Assembly: GCA_030433275.1 (NCBI GenBank)
Contig: JAUILK010000007.1
Coordinates: 1-64,000 of the forward strand
Origin: Gammaproteobacteria bacterium
Lineage (GTDB): Bacteria; Pseudomonadota; Gammaproteobacteria; Nitrococcales; Nitrococcaceae
Direction of reading: 5' to 3'
Length of the DNA: 64,000 bases
Positions within the stretch are counted from its first letter, which is position 1; each line of letters opens with the position of its first letter. Positions 58,849 through 64,000 of the stretch are shown in pieces. The translations under genes were made by a program, and so were the position numbers. The notes under the pieces were generated by a model. The model saw only the letters and a list, made by a program, of their open reading frames with translations, did no database searches and was not told the origin of the DNA.

Positions 58849-59486
58849 AATGCGGACTCCGCCGGTCCAAGATCATTGAGCTTAGCCTGAATCAGATCGT
58901 GACGTTGACTGTTGGATTCATCGGCCAGCGCCGCCTGATACGCTTTGATGGCGGCCGCCCCATCGGACTGCGCGGTACGGATATCCCCGATAAGTTCCTG
59001 GAACTGACCGGCGAATGCGTCTTTCGGTACAGGCTGTGCCACCTGCAACGCCGCCTTGGCATCACCGGCACCCAGCAACACCCGCGCCAGACGCAAGCGC
59101 GCGACAGCCTGCAAGGCGGGCACTTGGGCATGCTCCACCGCCCAGCGCAACGCTTTACCCGCCGCCTGCAGGTTATTCTGTTTGACATGGTGACCAGCCA
59201 TCTGGAAAGCAGCCAGTACAGTATAGGCGCTACTCTCGTGCTCGCTTTGCAATTGCTCAACTTGGCTCTTTGCCGCCGCCGCATTGCCATCTCCTAGATC
59301 GGCGACCAAGGCTTGATAGGCCGCAGCGGCCGCCAACTCCTGGCGATCGCGGTAACCCTGCCATTGCTGCCAACCCAAGATACCTACCAGCGCTATGATC
59401 ACCCCGGCGATAACCGACCGACCGTACTCGCCCCACCAGCGCCGAATCTGATCGATCTGCTCTTCTTCCGACCTATAACCAACCAC
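58845..59486 (-). CDS. yfgM: YfgM family protein (SecYEG-associated TPR protein)
   Basis: Bitopic inner-membrane protein that works with PpiD at the Sec translocon. A cytosolic start (GYRSEEEQIDQIRRWW), one transmembrane helix (23-40) and a periplasmic TPR-like region follow. GTG start with GAGGAA upstream. Length 213 residues. Between hisS and bamB, as in E. coli. Confidence 0.92.
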   Translation of the reverse strand: MVGYRSEEEQIDQIRRWWGEYGRSVIAGVIIALVGILGWQQWQGYRDRQELAAAAAYQALVADLGDGNAAAAKSQVEQLQSEHESSAYTVLAAFQMAGHHVKQNNLQAAGKALRWAVEHAQVPALQAVARLRLARVLLGAGDAKAALQVAQPVPKDAFAGQFQELIGDIRTAQSDGAAAIKAYQAALADESNSQRHDLIQAKLNDLGPAESAL

Positions 59487-59528
59487 GCTTTGCTTCCTCG
59501 TTTCAGGCCTGCTCGCGACCGAACCGTA

Positions 59529-60800
59529 TTATCTGGCGATGCACTCCGCCAACAACACGACCAAATCGGCCTCACTCAGGCGCCGTTGTTCGGTGCGCTC
59601 GCGCAGGTCCTTGACCGAGACGCACGTACTCGCGAGTTCCTCGGCCGCGAAGATTAACGCGTACCGCGCACCGCTGCGATCAGCCCGCTTGAATTGACTC
59701 TTGAACGACCCGCCACCACTGTTCACACGCAACCGCAATCGAGGCAAACAATCACGTAGGCGTTCCGCCAATCGATAAGCCGGCGCAACGGCCTCCTCGC
59801 CGACGACCACAAGATACGCATGCAAAGTCGGTTCCGATGGTGCATGATCGGCGGCGGCCAACGCGACGAGGCGCTCAATTCCGGTCGCAAAGCCGATCGC
59901 CGGCGTAGGCGGCCCGCCTATCTGCTCGATCAACCCATCATAACGCCCTCCCGCGCAGACAGTACCCTGCGCGCCGAGCCGCTCGGTCGTCCATTCGAAC
60001 ACGGTGCGAGTATAATAATCCAAGCCCCGCACCAGGCGAGGATTGAGGGTGTAGGGTATTCCGGCGGTGTCCAAAATGGCCGTGATCTGCTCGATATGTG
60101 TCTTCGAGGCCGCATCCAAGTGCTCCAGAATACTCGGAGCCGCGGCGATCAGCCCTTGCATTGCCGGGCTCTTGCTATCCAAAATGCGCAGGGGATTGGT
60201 ATGCAGACGCCGCTGCGCATCTTCGTCCAACTGCTCATGATGCCGCCGGAAGTAACTAACCAGTTGCTCACGATAGCTGGCACGTGCCTGCGGTGTCCCC
60301 AGCGAATTGATTTGGAGCTGAAGGTCGACAAGCCCGAGCGAGCGCAACATACGCCCGGTCATGAGAATCATCTCCGCATCAATGTCCGGCCCCGGGGCAC
60401 CGAAGACCTCAGCGCCGATTTGGTGAAATTGCCGATAACGGCCCTTCTGCGGCCGTTCATAGCGGAACATCGGCCCACTGTACCAAACCCGCGGCTGACC
60501 TTTGTGCAGTAGTCCGTGCTGAAGGCAGGCACGCACGCAACCCGCCGTTCCCTCCGGACGTAGCGTAAAGCTCTCACCATTGCGATCTTCGAAGGTATAC
60601 ATTTCCTTCTCGACAATGTCGGTCACTTCGCCGATAACGCGTGCAAATAGAGCCGTTTTCTCCACAACCGGCAGGCGAATCTCCTCATAGCCATATGAGT
60701 CTAGAATTTCGCATACGGTGGTCTCGACGAAGCGCCAAGTCGAGGTCGCCTCACAAAGAATGTCGTTGAAACCGCGAATGCCCTGGATCAATTTTCCCAA
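59529..60800 (-). CDS. hisS: Histidyl-tRNA synthetase
   Basis: Class II synthetase charging tRNA-His. Motif 2 (FRYERPQKGRYRQFHQIGAEV), the histidine A motif LVRGLDYYTRTVFEW and AGGRYDGL, and motif 3 FATGIERL are intact; a C-terminal anticodon-binding domain closes it. Length 423 residues. The start is a rare TTG supported by GGGAG seven bases upstream; another TTG lies nine bases on. In E. coli ispG precedes it, but not here. Confidence 0.96.
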   Translation of the reverse strand: MGKLIQGIRGFNDILCEATSTWRFVETTVCEILDSYGYEEIRLPVVEKTALFARVIGEVTDIVEKEMYTFEDRNGESFTLRPEGTAGCVRACLQHGLLHKGQPRVWYSGPMFRYERPQKGRYRQFHQIGAEVFGAPGPDIDAEMILMTGRMLRSLGLVDLQLQINSLGTPQARASYREQLVSYFRRHHEQLDEDAQRRLHTNPLRILDSKSPAMQGLIAAAPSILEHLDAASKTHIEQITAILDTAGIPYTLNPRLVRGLDYYTRTVFEWTTERLGAQGTVCAGGRYDGLIEQIGGPPTPAIGFATGIERLVALAAADHAPSEPTLHAYLVVVGEEAVAPAYRLAERLRDCLPRLRLRVNSGGGSFKSQFKRADRSGARYALIFAAEELASTCVSVKDLRERTEQRRLSEADLVVLLAECIAR

Positions 60801-60871
60801 CAGCCTACTCCCAGTAACCGGATGCCAACCCGCTTCCTTGTTCCCAGCGGCGATGGCATAACTGTCCGCCC

Positions 60872-60889
60872 CTGCCTCTTGCGAGGCAG
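60872..60889. repeat. Inverted repeat between rodZ and hisS
   Basis: CTGCCTC and GAGGCAG form a perfect 7-bp stem with a TTGC loop inside the 170-nt rodZ-hisS gap. It has no U-tract on either strand, so it is not a clear terminator. Confidence 0.4.
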
Positions 60890-60970
60890 AATATTGGTCC
60901 GATGGCAGCTTGGCAATGGATCCGCGCCCGGCAGGTCGCTTTCGTGCGCGTAGGGAAATGCCACGTACAG

Positions 60971-62101
60971 CTAATCGTGCGTGGCCCTCAGCGTAAAGCG
61001 CGCCACATTGGCGTTGGTATAGGGAGCAAGATCTACGCGAACACCGTTGTGGTGCAGCATCACCTGTGCGGCATCACCAATCGTAATTCTGAAGGGTGGC
61101 CGTCCCGATACCCGTCGGGTCTCGCCCCGCTCGAGCAGGCCGTAGATCAGTCGTTGACCGCCAGCGGCCTCAACAGCAACCCACGATTTACCACCGGCAT
61201 CGAACTTGAGCGTCTCCAGTGTTCCCACCCGCTGTGCGGCGACCGATTCAGGGGCAGCCCCTAACGTTGCAGCTCCATCCTCGGCTGGCTGGCGATCGGC
61301 AACGCTGACGGTACTGCTCGCCGCTGCTGAGATGAGCGGATCTTCGTGCTGCAACATCGGTGGCGCAGTGCCGATTTCCCCAGCTGTTTCAGCGCTGTTC
61401 GTATGCGGGTGCGATAGCCGCTCCATCGGCAGCGCCGCCGACTGCGTAGTGAGAGAGGCGGTTTCGGCGCGCTGCGCCGGCAACGCCGTATCGGCTCCAG
61501 CCGGCACCGTTAAAATCTCCGGCCCGTTAGCGAAGGCGGCTGCATCCGGCTCGCTCGTCGGGTCAGCCGTCGTATCCGAACTGGCCTCGGCCGGTCCCGC
61601 CTGACCGGTCATCCCGACCTCAACCTCATCATTTTCATTCGGAGGCGCAACCTCTGGCGTGGACTGCCCTTGCGTCCAAAACATCCAGCCACTGATCAAT
61701 ACAACGACGAATGCCAAAGTAAGCAGCCAGGAGGAGCCGATGGAGAAATGGGCCGCCCTGCGATTTCTGGTGTGACCCGCATTCAAAGTCAGTGGTCGGC
61801 TGCGCTCCTCCCCACCCACACGCTCGAATGCCTGCAATACATTTGCTACCGGAAGGTTCACGAGCCTTGCATACGCACCGAGATAGCCGCGTACATAAGT
61901 AACTGGCGGGAGCTGACTATAGTCATCGGCCTCCAGCGCTTCGATTACGCGCGGCTCCAAATGCAGCGTATCGGCAATCGAGGCTACGCTGAGCCGACAA
62001 CGCTCGCGCGCCTGGCGTAAACTGAGTCCAGGACCATGCCGCTCTTTGGACAACGACTCAATTTCCACGGCGGTATGTAAATGCTCAGAGCCTTCCATCA
62101 T
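60971..62101 (-). CDS. rodZ: Cytoskeletal protein RodZ
   Basis: Membrane link between MreB and the elongation machinery, maintaining rod shape. HTH_25 domain (about 26-92), one transmembrane helix (123-142), a long Ala/Pro/Thr-rich periplasmic linker and a C-terminal beta domain (DUF4115, about 300-372). Length 376 residues. It overlaps the pilF end by 17 nt. The pilF-rodZ pairing is the E. coli order. Confidence 0.93.
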   Translation of the reverse strand: MMEGSEHLHTAVEIESLSKERHGPGLSLRQARERCRLSVASIADTLHLEPRVIEALEADDYSQLPPVTYVRGYLGAYARLVNLPVANVLQAFERVGGEERSRPLTLNAGHTRNRRAAHFSIGSSWLLTLAFVVVLISGWMFWTQGQSTPEVAPPNENDEVEVGMTGQAGPAEASSDTTADPTSEPDAAAFANGPEILTVPAGADTALPAQRAETASLTTQSAALPMERLSHPHTNSAETAGEIGTAPPMLQHEDPLISAAASSTVSVADRQPAEDGAATLGAAPESVAAQRVGTLETLKFDAGGKSWVAVEAAGGQRLIYGLLERGETRRVSGRPPFRITIGDAAQVMLHHNGVRVDLAPYTNANVARFTLRATHD

Positions 62102-62858
62102 TTTCCCACTCCAGAAGCTGGCGCGTCTGTATCGAATCGGGAAACCTTCGCTTCAATAGCAGCTTGTAGCTGGCAACGGCATCCTTGTTGCCTAGCGCGT
62201 GCCCGAGGCGGATACCCAACCAAAGTGTACTCGCGGACTGCGGAGCCACGGCGAGATAGCGCTGGTAATACCCATGAGCCGACAAGAAATGCCCGCCGTC
62301 GAAGCGCAATTGCGCCATATGGGCCAAAGCCGGCGGGAAACGCGGCTTATACTTGAGCGCACGCAGGAAGAAATCCTCGGCGTGCGTGGTCTCGCCTTGC
62401 TGGATGGCGCAAACCCCCGCATTGGCAAGCGGCACCTGGGGAGACTCGTAGGTCGGATTCTCCGCGGAACGCATGAATAAATGCTCCGCCCGGTCGTACT
62501 CGCCATGCTCACAGAGAAACCGACCGTAATTGTTTAAAGCGGAGGAATTGTTCGGCTGCAGCTCGATCGCTCGCCGATAATTTGCGCGTGCTTGCTCAGT
62601 CTCGTCGAGGCGTTCGTAGACAACCCCAAGCGTCATATGAGCATCCGCATTCTCCGCATCTTGCTTGAGCGCCTTCTCCAACTTGCGCATCGCCTGCTGC
62701 AGCTCACCGGTCTGCAGGTAGCGAATTCCAATTTGCGTATTGATCTCGGACGCCTTTCGCAAGGCCTCAGGACTCGGCCGAGACTCCGAGTCCGTCGCAC
62801 AACCCACCGCTAACAGAATGTTGCATACCATAAGCAGCACTGCTGCATACCGCCTCAT
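62085..62858 (-). CDS. pilF: Type IV pilus biogenesis lipoprotein PilF/PilW
   Basis: TPR lipoprotein that helps PilQ secretin localise and oligomerise in the outer membrane. Lipobox LLAVGC with C20, followed by about six TPRs (for example GIRYLQTGELQQAMRKLEKA and AHMTLGVVYERLDETEQA). Length 257 residues. ATGA overlap with rlmN. Together with FimV and FimX it argues for a functional type IV pilus. Confidence 0.93.
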   Translation of the reverse strand: MRRYAAVLLMVCNILLAVGCATDSESRPSPEALRKASEINTQIGIRYLQTGELQQAMRKLEKALKQDAENADAHMTLGVVYERLDETEQARANYRRAIELQPNNSSALNNYGRFLCEHGEYDRAEHLFMRSAENPTYESPQVPLANAGVCAIQQGETTHAEDFFLRALKYKPRFPPALAHMAQLRFDGGHFLSAHGYYQRYLAVAPQSASTLWLGIRLGHALGNKDAVASYKLLLKRRFPDSIQTRQLLEWENDGRL

Positions 62859-63991
62859 GCGCGCCCCATCGGCCAGTGCGGCGGGTCAACACGCAAACGG
62901 CGCATACGGTTGCGTACCTGCCCCACTAACTGTCCACAGGCACCGTCGATGTCCTCGCCACGGGTCTTGCGCACCGTCGTTATATAACCCGCCCGCTGCA
63001 GGAGCTCGGCAAAGCGCGCAATGCGCTGAGGCGGCGAACAGCGATAGCCCGCGCCCGGAAATGCATTAAACGGAATAAGATTGACTTTGGACGGGATACC
63101 TTTCAACAATCGCACCAGCGCCTGAGCATGCCCCTCAGTGTCGTTAACCGCATCGAGCATTACATACTCCCAGGTGATTCGATGATGCGGAGTACGCTCA
63201 ACGTAGTTGCGACATGCCGCTAGCAGCTCTGCTATAGGATATTTGCGATTAATCGGCACTAACTCGTCGCGCAGAGCGTCGTCCGGCGCATGCAAGGACA
63301 CGGCCAGACTAATCCGGCTCACCTCGGCAAGCCGATACAATGCTGGGACAATGCCTGAAGTGCTAAGCGTTACACGCCGCCGGGACAAGTTATAGGCGTG
63401 CTCGTCCACCATAAGGTTGCTCGCTCTGAGCACGCTGGTGAAATTGGCAAGCGGCTCGCCCATGCCCATGAATACCACGTTGGTAACCCGGTCGGTGACA
63501 CCGTCCGCTTCGAGGGCCTGCGTGACAAACAACAATTGACCGGCGATCTCCGCAGTCGTGAGATTACGGTTAAAGCCCTGCTGGCCGGTCGAACAGAACG
63601 TGCAAGCCAAAGGGCAACCCAGCTGCGAAGATACGCATAACGTGCCTCGGCTGAGCTCGGGGATGAACACCGTCTCAATAGCGTTATCCCCGTCGATGGT
63701 GAGCAGCCACTTGCGAACCCCGTCGGTCGACCTTCGGTGAAAAACCGCTGTTGGCAGGCGAATCTCCGCGATCTCGGCAAGCCGAGCCCGCAGCGGCTTG
63801 CCGAGGTCAGTCATACGGTCGAAGTCGATAATCCGGCGTTGGTGTATCCACTTGATGAGCTGGACGGCCCGGAAAGACGGCTCGCCAAGCTGAGCAAACC
63901 ACTTTTGCAGCGCTTGCCGGTCGAAATTGAGCAGATTGACTTTACCGGGTGACTCGCGCGCGGCCGTATTAATTACGCGGGAAGATCTCAT
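62855..63991 (-). CDS. rlmN: 23S rRNA/tRNA (adenine-C2) methyltransferase RlmN
   Basis: Radical SAM enzyme methylating A2503 of 23S rRNA and A37 of some tRNAs. Cluster cysteines C126, C130 and C133 (GCPLACTFCSTG); the methyl-carrying Cys lies in EDIDGACGQL near the C-terminus. Length 378 residues. Complete: its ATG is nine bases from the window edge. The order rlmN-pilF-rodZ is conserved. Confidence 0.96.
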   Translation of the reverse strand: MRSSRVINTAARESPGKVNLLNFDRQALQKWFAQLGEPSFRAVQLIKWIHQRRIIDFDRMTDLGKPLRARLAEIAEIRLPTAVFHRRSTDGVRKWLLTIDGDNAIETVFIPELSRGTLCVSSQLGCPLACTFCSTGQQGFNRNLTTAEIAGQLLFVTQALEADGVTDRVTNVVFMGMGEPLANFTSVLRASNLMVDEHAYNLSRRRVTLSTSGIVPALYRLAEVSRISLAVSLHAPDDALRDELVPINRKYPIAELLAACRNYVERTPHHRITWEYVMLDAVNDTEGHAQALVRLLKGIPSKVNLIPFNAFPGAGYRCSPPQRIARFAELLQRAGYITTVRKTRGEDIDGACGQLVGQVRNRMRRLRVDPPHWPMGRA

Positions 63992-64000
63992 CTTGCTCGA

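Noticed and set aside
1-64000. CRISPR arrays, tRNA or rRNA genes, insertion sequences, att sites
   Set aside because: No regularly spaced repeats, no GTTCRANTC T-arm in the gaps, no transposase or integrase frames seen.

Overview
The window is a GC-rich, gene-dense chromosomal segment of a gammaproteobacterium. It is almost entirely core metabolism and cell-envelope genes. I see no rRNA, tRNA, insertion sequence, prophage or CRISPR array. Gene orders recalled from Pseudomonas and E. coli recur: leuC-leuD-leuB-asd-fimV-truA-trpF-...-accD-folC-dedD-cvpA-purF-metZ, aroC next to an MFS gene, psd near fimX, and rlmN-pilF-rodZ-hisS-yfgM-bamB. FimX, FimV and PilF point to a type IV pilus-bearing rod, perhaps of the Chromatiales/Ectothiorhodospiraceae type. 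That placement is an inference from gene order, not from a marker gene.

Layout. 1-23: first codons of a minus-strand gene that runs off the window, probably a small Lrp/AsnC-type protein. 131-21244: a long minus-strand biosynthetic block, read from high to low coordinates as aroC, an MFS transporter, leuC-leuD-leuB, asd, fimV, truA-trpF-trpB-trpA-accD-folC, dedD-cvpA-purF, metZ-gckA. Many junctions are ATGA overlaps. 21373-28995: psd, the EF-P beta-lysylation set (efp, epmA, epmB), then a 584-residue uncharacterised protein with a PilZ-like C-terminal region and a FimX-like c-di-GMP receptor. 29047-33237: parE-parC on the minus strand. 33403-37490: xseB-ispA, queD-folE2, and a PA2779/PA2778-type pair. 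37630-44167: typA, a YgjP-type metallopeptidase, srkA, a small membrane protein, the PHP exonuclease RNase AM and a membrane diguanylate cyclase. 44782-47606: sodB, argD-argF. 47587-53834: phoR-pstS-pstC-pstA-pstB-phoU on the minus strand, without phoB. 54120-63991: pdxH, nfeD-type protease, adk, an NRDE protein, bamB-yfgM-hisS, rodZ-pilF-rlmN, all on the minus strand.

How the genes work together. The first block supplies leucine, tryptophan, chorismate, aspartate-family and purine precursors, with fatty-acid and folate steps mixed in. QueD and FolE2 share dihydroneopterin triphosphate as metabolite. EpmB makes (R)-beta-lysine, EpmA attaches it, and EF-P carries the matching Lys34. FimX, FimV, PilF, the PilZ-like protein and the separate GGDEF enzyme suggest c-di-GMP control of pili. 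The Pst genes with PhoU and PhoR form a phosphate uptake and signalling unit. BamB, YfgM, RodZ, DedD and CvpA serve the envelope.

I found no clear new defence or mobile system. The best leads are the PilZ-like/FimX pair, the PA2779/PA2778 pair, a shared start architecture (extended -10 element 7-8 nt before an ATG without Shine-Dalgarno) at purF, psd and epmB, a -10-like box directly followed by a strong terminator between sodB and argD, and a PhoR without an adjacent PhoB.
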